Below, one piece after another: positions 1 to 48,885 of a DNA stretch of 64,000 nucleotides (its first letter is position 1; each line of letters opens with the position of its first letter). This DNA comes from Amoebidium appalachense (taxonomy: Eukaryota; Ichthyosporea), in contig CAVNZM010000001.1 in the NCBI GenBank assembly GCA_963693365.1, positions 2,852,001 through 2,916,000 on the forward strand, in the 5' to 3' direction. Both the position numbers and the translations under genes were made by a program. A model generated the notes under the pieces. That model was not told where the DNA came from and ran no database searches. It saw only the letters and a program-made list of their open reading frames with translations.

Positions 1-139
1 AATGCATGTTGCACAATGCTAACGAACACATGTCGGTGTTTTGTCCCTTGTGTGTGCATTTATCATAACTCTTAACACTCGTGCAGCACACGTTCTGTTT
101 GTTGCCTGTGACTCTAACCACCATTTCACATACACACAG

Positions 140-3100
140 GCTGATAGTACGTGCAGCCCAGTCCTCATACCTGTACTACCGCGCACAGACAAAGGGCGGT
201 TTCTGGGCCTTGGTCGATGCTCTGGCCGTGCCCTGGTAACAACCCCACCCCTCCCCCTCGCTCTTACCATAAACCCAGCCACACTGCAATGCCATGTCCA
301 CGAAAACCCATGCGCTCCCCCTCGCTCTTACCATAAACCCAGCCACACTGCAATGCCATGTCCACGAAAACCCATGCGCTCTCCCTCGCTCTTACCATAA
401 ACCCAGCCACACTGCAATGCCATGTCCACGAAAACCCATGCGCTCTCCCTCGCTCTTACCATAAACCCAGCCACACTGCAATGCCATGTCCACTAAAACC
501 CATGCGCTCTCCCTCGCTCTTACCATAAACCCAGCCACACTGCAATGCCATGTCCACTAAAACCCATGCGCTCTCCCTCGCTCTTACCATAAACCCAGCC
601 ACACTGCAATGCCATGTCCACTAAAACCCATGCGCTCTCCCTCGCTCTTACCATAAACCCAGCCACACTGCAATGCCATGTCCACTAAAACCCATGCGCT
701 CTCCCTCGCTCTTACCATAAACCCAGCCACACTGCAATGCCATGTCCACTAAAACCCATGCGCTCTCCCTCGCTCTTACCATAAACCCAGCCACACTGCA
801 ATGCCATGTCCACTAAAACCCATGCGCTCCCCCTCGCTCTTACCATAAACCCAGCCACACTGCAATGCCATGTCCACTAAAACCCATGCGCTCCCCCTCG
901 CTCTTACCATAAACCCAGCCACACTGCAATGCCATGTCCACTAAAACCCATGCGCTCCCCCTCGCTCTTACCATAAACCCAGCCACACTGCAATGCCATG
1001 TCCACTAAAACCCATGCGCTCTCCCTCGCTCTTACCATAAACCCAGCCACACTGCAATGCCATGTCCACTAAAACCCATGCGCTCTCCCTCGCTCTTACC
1101 ATAAACCCAGCCACACTGCAATGCCATGTCCACTAAAACCCATGCGCTCTCCCTCGCTCTTACCATAAACCCAGCCACACTGCAATGCCATGTCCACTAA
1201 AACCCATGCGCTCTCCCTCGCTCTTACCATAAACCCAGCCACACTGCAATGCCATGTCCACTAAAACCCATGCGCTCTCCCTCGCTCTTACCATAAACCC
1301 AGCCACACTGCAATGCCATGTCCACTAAAACCCATGCGCTCCCCCTCGCTCTTACCATAAACCCAGCCACACTGCAATGCCATGTCCACTAAAACCCATG
1401 CGCTCCCCCTCGCTCTTACCATAAACCCAGCCACACTGCAATGCCATGTCCACTAAAACCCATGCGCTCCCCCTCGCTCTTACCATAAACCCAGCCACAC
1501 TGCAATGCCATGTCCACTAAAACCCATGCGCTCTCCCTCGCTCTTACCATAAACCCAGCCACACTGCAATGCCATGTCCACTAAAACCCATGCGCTCTCC
1601 CTCGCTCTTACCATAAACCCAGCCACACTGCAATGCCATGTCCACTAAAACCCATGCGCTCTCCCTCGCTCTTACCATAAACCCAGCCACACTGCAATGC
1701 CATGTTCACTAAAACCCATGCGCTCTCCCTCGCTCTTACCATAAACCCAGCCACACTGCAATGCCATGTCCACTAAAACCCATGCGCTCTCCCTCGCTCT
1801 TACCATAAACCCAGCCACACTGCAATGCCATGTCCACTAAAACCCATGCGCTCTCCCTCGCTCTTACCATAAACCCAGCCACACTGCAATGCCATGTCCA
1901 CTAAAACCCATGCGCTCCCCCTCGCTCTTACCATAAACCCAGCCACACTGCAATGCCATGTCCACTAAAACCCATGCGCTCTCCCTCGCTCTTACCATAA
2001 ACCCAGCCACACTGCAATGCCATGTCCACTAAAACCCATGCGCTCCCCCTCGCTCTTACCATAAACCCAGCCACACTGCAATGCCATGTCCACTAAAACC
2101 CATGCGCTCCCCCTCGCTCTTACCATAAACCCAGCCACACTGCAATGCCATGTCCACTAAAACCCATGCGCTCTCCCTCGCTCTTACCATAAACCCAGCC
2201 ACACTGCAATGCCATGTCCACTAAAACCCATGCGCTCTCCCTCGCTCTTACCATAAACCCAGCCACACTGCAATGCCATGTCCACTAAAACCCATGCGCT
2301 CCCCCTCGCTCTTACCATAAACCCAGCCACACTGCAATGCCATGTCCACTAAAACCCATGCGCTCTCCCTCGCTCTTACCATAAACCCAGCCACACTGCA
2401 ATGCCATGTCCACTAAAACCCATGCGCTCTCCCTCGCTCTTACCATAAACCCAGCCACACTGCAATGCCATGTCCACTAAAACCCATGCGCTCTCCCTCG
2501 CTCTTACCATAAACCCAGCCACACTGCAATGCCATGTTCACTAAAACCCATGCGCTCTCCCTCGCTCTTACCATAAACCCAGCCACACTGCAATGCCATG
2601 TCCACTAAAACCCATGCGCTCTCCCTCGCTCTTACCATAAACCCAGCCACACTGCAATGCCATGTCCACTAAAACCCATGCGCTCTCCCTCGCTCTTACC
2701 ATAAACCCAGCCACACTGCAATGCCATGTCCACTAAAACCCATGCGCTCTCCCTCGCTCTTACCATAAACCCAGCCACACTGCAATGCAATGTCCACTAA
2801 AACCCATGCGCTCCCCCTCGCTCTTACCATAAACCCAGCCACACTGCAATGCCATGTCCACTAAAACCCATGCGCTCCCCCTCGCTCTTACCATAAACCC
2901 AGCCACACTGCAATGCCATGTCCACTAAAACCCATGCGCTCCCCCTTGCTCTTACCATAAACCCAGCCACACTGCAATGCCATGTCCACTAAAACCCATG
3001 CGCTCCCCCTCGCTCTTACCATAAACCCAGCCACACTGCAATGCCATGTCCACTAAAACCCATGCGCTCTCCCTCGCTCTTACCATAAACCCAGCCACAC

Positions 3101-3315
3101 TGCAATGCCATGTCCACTAAAACCCATGCGCTCTCCCTCGCTCTTACCATAAACCCAGCCACACTGCAATGCCATGTCCACTAAAACCCATGCGCTCCCC
3201 CTCGCTCTTACCATAAACCCAGCCACACTGCAATGCCATGTCCACTAAAACCCATGCGCTCTCTCCCCAACCTCTTTGTACCACGAAACCGGAACCTGCC
3301 CGAGGAATCCTCCTC

Positions 3316-3366
<51 letters not shown>

Positions 3367-3981
3367 CCCGCCCCCCCCCCGTCCTCCGCCCGTCTCTCCT
3401 TCTCTCTCCTCCATCATCTCTCACTTAGTCCTTGACAGATGACATCGCTTGGTGCACAATCCACACCACAGCTTACATGCTCTCAGTGGTCGACATTGAT
3501 TTTGGCGAACTTAGATGCTTTGATGACAACTTAGTGATTGTTCAGAGACGCGTGAGGGATAGGGCTCTCGTGTGCTTGCCGCCCAGCCCCTTAGATTGTG
3601 GTTTGTTTGAACTAACCTCGGCACACACACAGCGTCAACCGGACCACGAGCCTTGTGGACTGCTATGTGGTGGAGATGAGGTGCACAGAAACAAACACCC
3701 ACATCCCAAAACCTGGCGCCCTGCACAGAAATGGGTATGTGGCTGGTGTGTTTTTTTTCTTTTTTTCTTTTTTGCCTCCTCGCTTTGTTCTGGACACTCG
3801 TGGATGTTGGACGAATGGAAACAGATGCCTTTTGTGTGTGTGCGTGCGGAGGGGAGAGGGTGGTGGTGGTGGGGGGGGGGGGGGGGGGGGGGGGGGGGGA
3901 GGGGGGGGAAGGATAGGTAGCCAGACGCAGGCTTGACACATTTCATATTTTTCCTGATTGTGTCGTTTTTTTTTTGTTTTG

Positions 3982-4030
<49 letters not shown>

Positions 4031-4579
4031 TGGTGGGGAGGGTTAGGAGAGGCAGGAGAGAGCGAAGGAGAGAGAGGACGGACCGTAGGAGTAAGTGATC
4101 GGGCTAGAGAGGAACGGAGGAGAGAGGAGCACGAAGGGCCCCAGGGGGAGGGGAGGAGGAGGGGGGATCGTGCATGAGTTGGGTAAGTTGCTGTTTTTCC
4201 GGTCAGTTTTATCAGGCACAATCACTGACCACACCCAAACACAGGGCTCAGTCGTTCCTGCCCATCACCTATGACGGCATGGATAGTCTGCTGGAAAAGT
4301 GTGAGCAGCTGGTTCCAAAGAGGTAAACTAGCAGAAATAAGAGGGTTGGTGTGTGGGTGTGGGTGTGGGTGTGGGTGTGTGGTTGGGGTGGGGTGGGGTG
4401 TGGGTGGGTGGGTGGGTGGGGTGGGGTGGGGGGGGGGGACGGAAAGGATTGAAGGAGGAGAGGGGGGGAGGGGGTAGCCGGGTGAGAGTGGAGCGGCAAG
4501 AGGAGGAGCCGGAAGGGGATCGGTTGAGAGAGGAAGGAGCAGAGAGACGGATGTAGAGGAGGAGAGAGGGAGACATGCG

Positions 4580-4646
<67 letters not shown>

Positions 4647-6382
4647 AGACACACGCACACAAGCAAAAGAGATATGAGAGAGAGGAGAAAAGGCGAAAGA
4701 GAAAAGGACGAAAGGGGGGCTAGGATAGAGATAGAAAGAAGTGCGAGTGAAAAGGGGGGGAGGGGGAGAGGAGAACGGCGGTCCTGATATAAAAAGCTCT
4801 AGTTTTGATCAGAGAAGATATTGTCAAAGGGGGAGTCCATCGGCCCAGTTATGAGGAGATATAATTGTAGAAAAGGAAGATGTTTCGTGGTGAAGATGGG
4901 TGGAAGCAAAGTGCAAAGGCTCACCGAACACACGATGGCAGACTCTGGTTCAGGGTTGTGAGCGAGTAGTTACGGGCAAGAAGGGGTCTGCTGATACCTT
5001 GTTTGGTCTCTTTCTACACTCCAAGAAAACGGGTGTTGTTTGTTTGATGTGTCCTGCTGACTGGGCTTTACGTTGCTGGCAGGGATGAAAAGGACGGGGT
5101 GTCGGCAGAGAGCACAGAGCAGGCACCAAGCGGATCGGGGAGGAAGGCATCGGGGGTGGTTGCAGATAGGAAGGATAGCTTCAAGCTGACAAGCGTGTTT
5201 GGCCTGACACGAGGTGTGTGCGTGTGCGCGCGTGTGCATATGTTTGCGTCTGTGAGCCCATCACCCTGGCAGTTGAATGTCAGGCTCTTCAGTCTATCAT
5301 ACAACTCTGTTACATGCCACACCTGGTTTTCCCACATAGCCACTCTCCCAATCATCTTCTTAACATTCTGAGATTCACAGCATCTACACATCCCTGACCA
5401 CCCACACCTCATCTCCCCAACATACACAGTCACAACCGAACGAACACGAGGTGGGCGTGCCGGCGGCCGCCGCCCAGCCGGCCTAACCTCCCTCATCGTC
5501 CCTCCTGCCCCTGCCCTCCCACCCCACCCTACGGCCGGTGTTGGGGGAGACAGTACACCCGTGGCCGGAAATACCCCTCGACGGAGCACACTGGGCAGTG
5601 TGTCAGATTTGCAGCTTCAACAGATGCAAGCCCTGCAGGCCACGGCAGACACCCTCACCCAAGGCCCATCCAGCCTGGGCACGGGTGTGCAGGTGGGATT
5701 ACCGACCGGGCCATTATCCGCACGGCAATACCCTCCGTTTGTAACCCCGCGGCCCCAGCCCCTCCACCACGCACCGTACCGTCTTGACAGGGGGAACGCG
5801 GGACCAGGGGTGCACCCTCAACACACAACACCCACTGCGGCAACGTCAGCCGCGGCTACGCTTATGATGCAACTCCAACAACAACAATTACAACAGCAGC
5901 AACAGATGTTGCAACAGCAACTCACAAGCCCGTTTGGCATACCCGAAATGCTTGCGCAAATGGCTCTCATGTCACCGCACTACCACGCAATGCTCGCAAA
6001 TTTGACACCCCGCGGGGGTGTGAACGTCGCTGGTGTCGGTGCGACTGCGTTTAACGTTGAGCAACAATTGGCCCTGCAGCAGGGTTTGGGGGGATTGGGT
6101 ATGGATCAGACCCCAACGACATTGGGGATGGGGACGGGGCACGTCAATGTAAATCTTACACCACACATGGGGGCACAAATGGGCATGGGGGGGGTGGGGG
6201 TGTCTATGGGGACCGGATTGGTCACACCTACACCGTCACCGCGCAATAATGTGGCTGTGGATGCTATGGGGAATGTCGTGGGTATGATGCCTAATGTCCA
6301 ATCACAGGTAGGAGCCTACCCCCCCCCCCCCCCCCCCTTTTTTTTTCCCCCTCTTTTTTGTGCTTGTGTTCGTGTGTGTGCA

Positions 6383-6436
<54 letters not shown>

Positions 6437-6537
6437 CTTGAACTCGTGCTCGTGTGTGAGCCATTTGAGGTTGAAAAGAAGTGAATGGTAGAAGGGAGAA
6501 TACGGCCAGAAGCATGCTGCTGTTCAAGAAGGAGGGG

Positions 6538-6573
<36 letters not shown>

Positions 6574-6750
6574 GTTTTCTGCTCCCTTAGAGTTCTTTCA
6601 ATTACTTGCAATACCCCGGGGGAGGGGGGGGGGGGGGGGGGGGGGGGGGACGTTTTCTGCTCCCTTAGAGTTCTTTCAATTACTTACCCCGGGGGGAGGG
6701 GAGGGGGGTGGGGGGGGACGTTTTCTGGGAGCTCTTTTAAATACCTGCAA

Positions 6751-6831
<81 letters not shown>

Positions 6832-7658
6832 CCTCCCCCCCCCCCCCACCCTTTCGCCCTTCCGAGACCCCTGATTTGTTGTAGCTGGGAGTGGTTTGCG
6901 CGCATGACCACACAAAAGGGATACAGGCACACACTGTGCTTACACCCACTGCACACATTGCACACCCGATTTACACCTCTCACACTCCATTCCTCCTACC
7001 ACAGGCGCTTCAGATGATGTCCAGTGCACCCCTATTGGGTGCAGCCAACCCCCACGTCAACACAGGCACCCTACGTGTGAGTCCCCGCAACACCATGATG
7101 GGCCAGAACATGGGTGCAATGGGCCTACAACCTATGGGTGGTGCCATGCAGAATGTCTCCTCCTTCCACTCTTTGGTTGATACAAACGTCACCGCCAACG
7201 TGGGACACATGGGGGGCCAAACCACACCGAGGGGATACATGGAGCATGCTGCTGGTGTCGGTGTGAATCATATTCAGGACCAACCGAACATGGGGTTGAA
7301 CTTTAATCCCACCCGCCCTCTACCTAACCCGGCCATGCATTCCGCACCGGCAGGTCTCTCCCTACCCAACTCCCACTCAACCATGAACACGGGTTCGTTC
7401 GGAGATTTGAGCGCTGGTGTTTCGGTGCATTTGGACGATTTGCACGTTCCCCCGCTCGAGCTTGGAGATTTGGGCGATCACCACCATTTCGATTTGCACG
7501 ATTATGTTTTGGGGCATGGGGATGAAAACACAACTACAAACCTTGATATTAACGTGGATGCTTTGGGATCGACTGATGCGTCGGTAGATGTGACAGGGCT
7601 TGAAATACTTGAGCATCATGAGAGCTCTGATGATCATAAAAAGTCGGATATGGGTTAA
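140..7658 (+). CDS. Unrecognised gene, 3' part: Gln/Met/Gly-rich protein (partial, 6 exons seen)
   Basis: Six exons share one continuous reading phase: 140-235, 3633-3734, 4245-4322, 5083-5213, 5430-6307 and 7005-7658 (stop at the end). All introns are GT-AG and each split codon closes correctly. The gene runs off the left edge, so the start is missing; about 645 residues are visible. The first four exons encode a compact, mixed-composition region (for example LPITYDGMDSLLEKCEQL) that I could not assign to a family. The long fifth and last exons encode low-complexity sequence: a glutamine run near 5868-5925, Met-Gly-rich stretches, then an Asp/His/Leu-rich acidic C-terminus. That composition resembles transcriptional co-regulators, but this is inference from composition only. 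The first visible intron is filled by a 64-bp minisatellite. An ATG7 gene converges on it downstream. Confidence 0.7.
251..3266. repeat. 64-bp minisatellite array, about 47 copies
   Basis: A nearly perfect tandem array with a 64-bp period occupies almost the whole first visible intron of the left-hand gene. The unit contains CTCTTACCATAAACCCAGCC and CACTGCAATGCCATGTCC. Copies differ at a few fixed places: CGAAAA versus CTAAAA after the CATGTCCA segment (the CG form only in the first units), CTCTCCCTCG versus CTCCCCCTCG, rare GTTCAC for GTCCAC, and one CAATGCAATG. The variants come in blocks, as expected from recent multi-unit duplication. On the minus strand each unit reads ATGGTAAGAG, a strong 5' splice-site match. 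Confidence 0.95.
3317..3365. repeat. Poly(C) tract, 49 bp
   Basis: An uninterrupted run of C follows the minisatellite in the same intron and continues as interrupted C-rich sequence to about 3380. Poly(G) runs at about 3869-3899 and 3991-4028 follow in the next intron. Open frames across these stretches are translated homopolymers (poly-Pro or poly-Gly), not genes. Confidence 0.9.
4583..4643. repeat. (CA)n microsatellite
   Basis: About 30 CA repeats lie in the intron between exons 4245-4322 and 5083-5213 of the left-hand gene, after a purine-rich, GTGG-rich stretch. The rest of that intron shows nothing gene-like. Confidence 0.9.
6308..7004 (+). repeat. Intron with poly(C), poly(G) and a three-fold repeated GACGTTTTCTG block
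   Basis: This last intron of the left-hand gene starts GTAGGAGCCTACCC and runs straight into poly(C). It holds a 51-bp poly(G) (6386-6436). Three direct copies of a block beginning GACGTTTTCTG (near 6570, 6649 and 6717) follow, each set between G runs, then poly(C) (about 6753-6793) and (CA)n to about 6829. It ends in a normal CCTACCACAG acceptor. Confidence 0.85.
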
Positions 7659-8337
7659 GGGTTCGGTTGTTTGCACTTTAGATTTAACAGTGGAAGTGTA
7701 ATGTTTATGAAGCATGGAAAGTGTGTCTTAATATGAATAGGTGTCGTTGTGTTGCTGACTGAAGGTAGATGTTATATATAGTTTGTGCAGGGTTACCAAG
7801 TCTTCTTGTTTTTTCTTTGTGGAATGAACGATTAGGGCATAATCTGTTTAAATTTCTCTCCCACGATTTTTAGTTACCGCTCGAATATTTGATATTTACG
7901 CGCGTTTATGCAGATTTGTATGTTTTCGTTTTTTTTTTGTTTGTCGGATTTTGACTTAATGCGCACGGTACCAATGCGGAATAGCACTGATGATACCATT
8001 TTCACCTTAATAGGTTAGAATGTCTCTATAACCCCATAATCCGTCTAGTATCATATGGCACAAACTCGCCATTTCCGGACCTACATTGTTGCATATGTAA
8101 GAGCCAGTACATCTGCACTTTATATGTTTCATGTGCACTTGGTTGTGCAGAAAGTCGTAGCAGCACATGCATGGATGATATCGATGCATATTCAAACCAC
8201 AATTGTATTAACCGGTCCCGGGTTACAAGGGCCCTGGTGTCGGCATCTTCAACATGGTGCTTCGTGAATTTCACACTAATATAATATTTGCTCCTTCCGA
8301 AGTGCTGCATTGAGTCCGACGGATATATGCTGCTGCA

Positions 8338-8395
<58 letters not shown>

Positions 8396-8558
8396 AAAAA
8401 AAAAAAAAAAAACTAAATAAAACAAAAAATTTAAACCCACCGTAAGAGTTAGTTACACCCACAGTAACCTCCGTGTGTATAGTGCATAAATTTGTAGCCA
8501 TATGGAACCATGTACCATCCTCTTACCCTTAATCTCTCTCTCTCTCTCTCTCCTAGTA

Positions 8559-8599
<41 letters not shown>

Positions 8600-9205
8600 C
8601 CCCCCCCCTTCTCTCTTTATGCTTTTTGATCGACCGTGGGCGAATGTCGACGCGGCCCGGCATGCAACACACGGTGAATTCCCGCTGTGTAATTATAAGA
8701 TGTCAGCGTGTGGCACTTGCTCTTTGTAGGTGTGAGCACTTGCTCTTTGTAGGTGTGAGGTACACGTTTTAATTTAAGAGCTGCCCACACTTTTCATGAT
8801 CATGTTTCGAGCTCCACACGAAAGTTTATTATTGCACGTTGTTGCAAGCGTGCTTTTCGACACAATCTACTACATAGTAGTTACAGAGACGACAAGAAAT
8901 TTGTGTAACACCGTGGTCACTGAGTTGCAAGCGCAAATTACAACGCGCACAGCTAATATGACAACATCTACGTACCTAAATTCTTTAAGTAGTGTCTATT
9001 TTCACACTTGTGCACATGTTGACGTCAGGTGGGAAGAAGTGTCAACGGAAAAAAAAGAAAAGATAAAAAGAAGGAAAAAAGAAAAAAAGGAAAAAAAAGG
9101 AGGGAAGAGGTATACGAGGTGAAGTGAAGTAAAAGCATTTCCCATGTCACCGGTCTATCGATACAAGGGTATTGATAGAGCACCAACCGAGAGGGGGAGG
9201 GGGCA

Positions 9206-9236
<31 letters not shown>

Positions 9237-9748
9237 ATCCCTGAACCAAAGGCAAATCAAAGGCACACCACCACACATGGGCAACTGAGTAAGTCTGAAT
9301 AGAGAAGGAAGAAGAAGCAGGAAACAAGCGACTACCAACAGAGGAAGGACAAACAGTAATACGGTACCCTGTTGAATTAGGAGAGAGGAAAGAAATTGTA
9401 TGTATATTGCTGCTGTGATATATACGACTACAACTCTGTGTGTACATGTGGCACCTAGCTCAGCAAGGGCTCAGAAAGCGGTAGGGAAGCGATAATTAAA
9501 CCAAATATGGGGGTGGTGTCGACACATTCAGCCATCATCAACTAATGTGTGGAGTATTGAATGTCAAACACCACTCTAAATATGGTGTGGGTATTGCGTG
9601 TCCAAACAATGACACTAACATATTAGGTAGAACAAATACCATATTCTATCGGTGTGGTTCAAGCCCACCAAGCTTCCTCGATCTGAAGTCCAATTACACG
9701 ATTTCGGAGCGGCCCATGCTTGAGGTGGACTGGACGTGTGGGGGGGAA
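7659..9748. other. Convergent intergenic region
   Basis: Sequence between the 3' end of the left-hand gene and the 3' end of ATG7. It holds AT-rich unique sequence, a compound C45-A27 tract (8341-8412), a (CT)n region (about 8529-8596), an A-rich stretch near 9047-9107 and a 28-bp poly(A) (9205-9232). A short direct repeat of GCACTTGCTCTTTGTAGGTG occurs near 8712 and 8735. I see no supported coding exon or RNA gene. Confidence 0.6.
8341..8412. repeat. Compound poly(C)-poly(A) tract
   Basis: Forty-five C are followed directly by about 27 A. This is one of several places where a C run is joined 5' to an A run (or T run then G run on this strand). Confidence 0.95.
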
Positions 9749-34848
<25,100 letters not shown>

Positions 34849-35779
34849 GTTTGCAAGCTCTGAAGCTGCCAACTAAACTTTGGCAAGGTACACCGTTATC
34901 AACCGCCCCTCGCTCGAACAGGGATGTGACCAGGCGCAGGTATACACGACCGAGCGGATTGCTCAGCAGCTAACAGCCTGAATTAGTGACCTATTCCAAG
35001 CCACTCGGCAACTAGGCGGTACACAAAAAACACTTTGCGTGCGTGTGACTGTGGGCCGTTCAAGTTTTATCAAGAAAAAGGTGATGAAAAGTTAAAGCAA
35101 TAGCGCAAACGAGATTTGTGAGCCCCTGTACACACGGCAACAACCTCAATAACGTAGTCCAATAATACAGCGTAAATAAAAACCAAAATTTAGGGCAAAA
35201 GCCCTATTCTTATCACATTATAACAGGGTTAACATAACATTATCATGCACGTGATTGTTGCTGCTGATAAACCTCGCATTCCATCCCCGAGACCATCAAA
35301 GCGCACAAGTACAAAGAATAGGCTAAATACAAAAAAAAAAAAAAAAATAGTCACAGCACAAAAACTCGGCAAGCCTTTACAAAAGTTGGAGAGAAACGGT
35401 CGAAACATGCAGAGGGATTGTGCCAGAGGGCGACATTAGTTTTGTAGCTCTTATTCACTCCAAGAATTGGGGTTACTACTGCGTAGGAATGGTCGACGCT
35501 GGCCTAGAAAAACTCAAGTGTTAAGACAAAAACGAAGGCACCTGCAGCTGCTTTTCACTTCCTGGGTCGATCCCAACCATGAGCCCCAGGTGCTGGACTC
35601 GTTCGCTACATGTTGACTTTGCAGCAACCATCAAACAAATTATCTTCCCTTAATGAATTAGAAGCTCTTCGTGGCCTTTTTGTCTTCTCCCTGGTGTGCT
35701 AGCATAACCTGCAGTAGCCTCCGTCCGACTATCCGCGTAGTTGTTTTGACTCCTTTCACCAATAACACTTCTACTAACC
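34849..35779. promoter_or_regulatory. Divergent intergenic region between ATG7 and the C2/VASt gene
   Basis: The two start codons lie 931 bp apart, head to head, so this stretch must hold both promoters. It is unusually free of long microsatellites; only a 17-bp A run near 35331-35347 stands out. I found no convincing TATA box. Confidence 0.5.
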
Positions 35780-47382
<11,603 letters not shown>

Positions 47383-48885
47383 CTACCAGCATGGAGAGTA
47401 CCCGCTACCTGATTGGTACAGCATGGAGATACCGTTAGCCTTAGCGAGATCACATGCAGCGCTACCCTGCAACGAGTACTCTGCACCAAACACAGCCTTG
47501 TTCTGCGCCTGGAACGGCTTGTACACATCACACTGCCCAAAGCGTGGGCAGGACTCGTTGATGGCAAAGTCGAAGGTGTTGACAAGGTCGGGGATGAGCT
47601 CAAAGGCGTTCTTCAGACCAATAGCCATGCCGCGGCTGTGTGCCTGTGAAGCAAACCAAAGCGCGTAGTCCTTGGTTGCCGCCTGTTTCGCTGCCTTGCT
47701 TGTGCCCGGGACACAGCCGTCATATGTGATATTCAAAGCAATCCATGTTGTCTGCTTCGATAGCATCGCATCCCTCTGACTTTGCCAGGTCCATGCGTGC
47801 ATTCATAACCCCCTGCAAGTTTTGCCAGTTCATCACATTAATGGCGTGTTTGGCAGCGCCGTTATTTCGTCTTTTCATCGTATTCGTCTTTTCGTGCAAT
47901 ACCACGAATACGAATTTGTGTCGTGCCAAACACGCCACAGAATTATATCTCGCGAAAAGACGATGGGATCGCTTTTATATCGTCTTTTTGAAATCACCTC
48001 CGGAGGTGATTTTCGAAAGCTTTCGAAAAGACGATTTAACTTTTAGCCAATCATAAGCTTAGTAGGCTTCTATTGGATCGATCTGATCCAATCCAGTTTT
48101 GGAATCGCCGCGAACCATTTATGGTTATTTTGGCTTTGAGTTGGTGGAAACCGGATCAGCGCCTGTTCTTTCCCAAAAAAAGTCTCTTTTACAATAGAAA
48201 AAAATAAAAGCAATAGGAGGTATAACAAAGTACCTTTATAAACAAAATAGATATAAAAGGTTTCAAACTACGCTCAAAATATGGCTTTTAACTGCACTTC
48301 GAAGTGCCAAATGTATAATTATCGGTTTACATCCATCCGCCCAATCAAACATCTGAACAATACACTTTTCGCATTCCATTGATGAAACGTAAATACGATC
48401 GAGCGAGCATATTTTGCGTGTTTAGGCGTGTTTGGCGCGCCATAATCGTATTATTACCCCTAAATACGCATACCTCAAAATAATTTTATGAATACAATTA
48501 ATCGTCTTTTCGCACAATAATACGAATACGATTATTTTCGGCTGCCAAACACGCCCTCAACCATGTCTCGCCATTGCACGGTGCAGATGTGCTGAGTACT
48601 GGGCTTGGTACCTGGTCGCGGTCTGGCCGATTCTGCTCGAGAGTACCGGCGTCGCTATAGCAGATAACGCGCTGGCCATTGTTGTGGTAGCCTTGAATTT
48701 CCTCGGTTGTAGCGTAGAAAGTATCTACCTCAACAACATTAACACCGTTTGTGTTGGAGCCCGGAAGGTAGGCTTTGTTTGCCCATGTCAGGGCCTGTGG
48801 TCCATGACCCTGTCCTGCGGGATATATGGTGCGGGGCGGCAGAAACGGATGCAATAAGAGCGAAAGCAAGTGCGCTGTGATACAT
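47383..48885 (-). pseudogene. GH114-type endo-alpha-1,4-polygalactosaminidase gene, disrupted
   Basis: GH114 enzymes are secreted TIM-barrel hydrolases of galactosaminogalactan-like polymers. In gene order: a start at 48885 with a signal peptide (MYHSALAFALIASVSAAP); a second frame with VVEVDTFYATTEEIQGYHN, GQRVICYSDAGTLEQNRPD and CNGETWL; a break filled by a TIR element (47843-48555); then NVMNWQNLQGVMNARMDLA, CDAIEADNMDCFE; then a third frame with DGCVPGTSKAAKQ, HSRGMAIGLKNAFELIPDLV, AINESCPRFGQCDVY and a stop at 47383. The family's likely catalytic acids (Asp in EADNMD, Glu in INESCP) remain. Two frame changes (near 48840 and 47750) have no room for GT-AG introns, so I read this as a pseudogene, unless the assembly has indels. 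The family is known mainly from fungi and bacteria. Confidence 0.7.
47843..48555. mobile_element. Short DNA element(s) with 15-bp terminal inverted repeats inserted in the GH114 gene
   Basis: The ends are GGCGTGTTTGGCAGC (47843-47857) and its exact inverse (48541-48555). Related ends also occur inside: GCCAAACACGCC at 47925-47936 and GGCGTGTTTGGCGCGCC at 48425-48441. The region could therefore be two small MITEs (47843-47936, 94 bp; 48425-48555, 131 bp) flanking about 490 bp, or one 713-bp element with decayed internal ends. Both outer parts carry repeated CGTCTTTTCG and CGTATTCG motifs that can pair. No clear target-site duplication and no transposase are seen. Confidence 0.75.

Noticed and set aside
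251-3266. Regular repeat array that could look like a CRISPR array
   Set aside because: Units are contiguous 64-bp tandem copies without variable spacers, inside a eukaryotic intron.
3432-3920. Candidate exon with DDIAWCTIHTTAYMLSVVDI upstream of the 3633 exon
   Set aside because: Joining it to exon 140-235 creates a stop (TG plus A), whereas 140-235 to 3633-3734 keeps phase. It may be an alternative exon, but nothing supports it.
5561-5561. Start of the Q-rich protein at 5561
   Set aside because: The codon is GTG and lies inside an exon that opens at 5430 in continuous phase with upstream exons, so it is internal.
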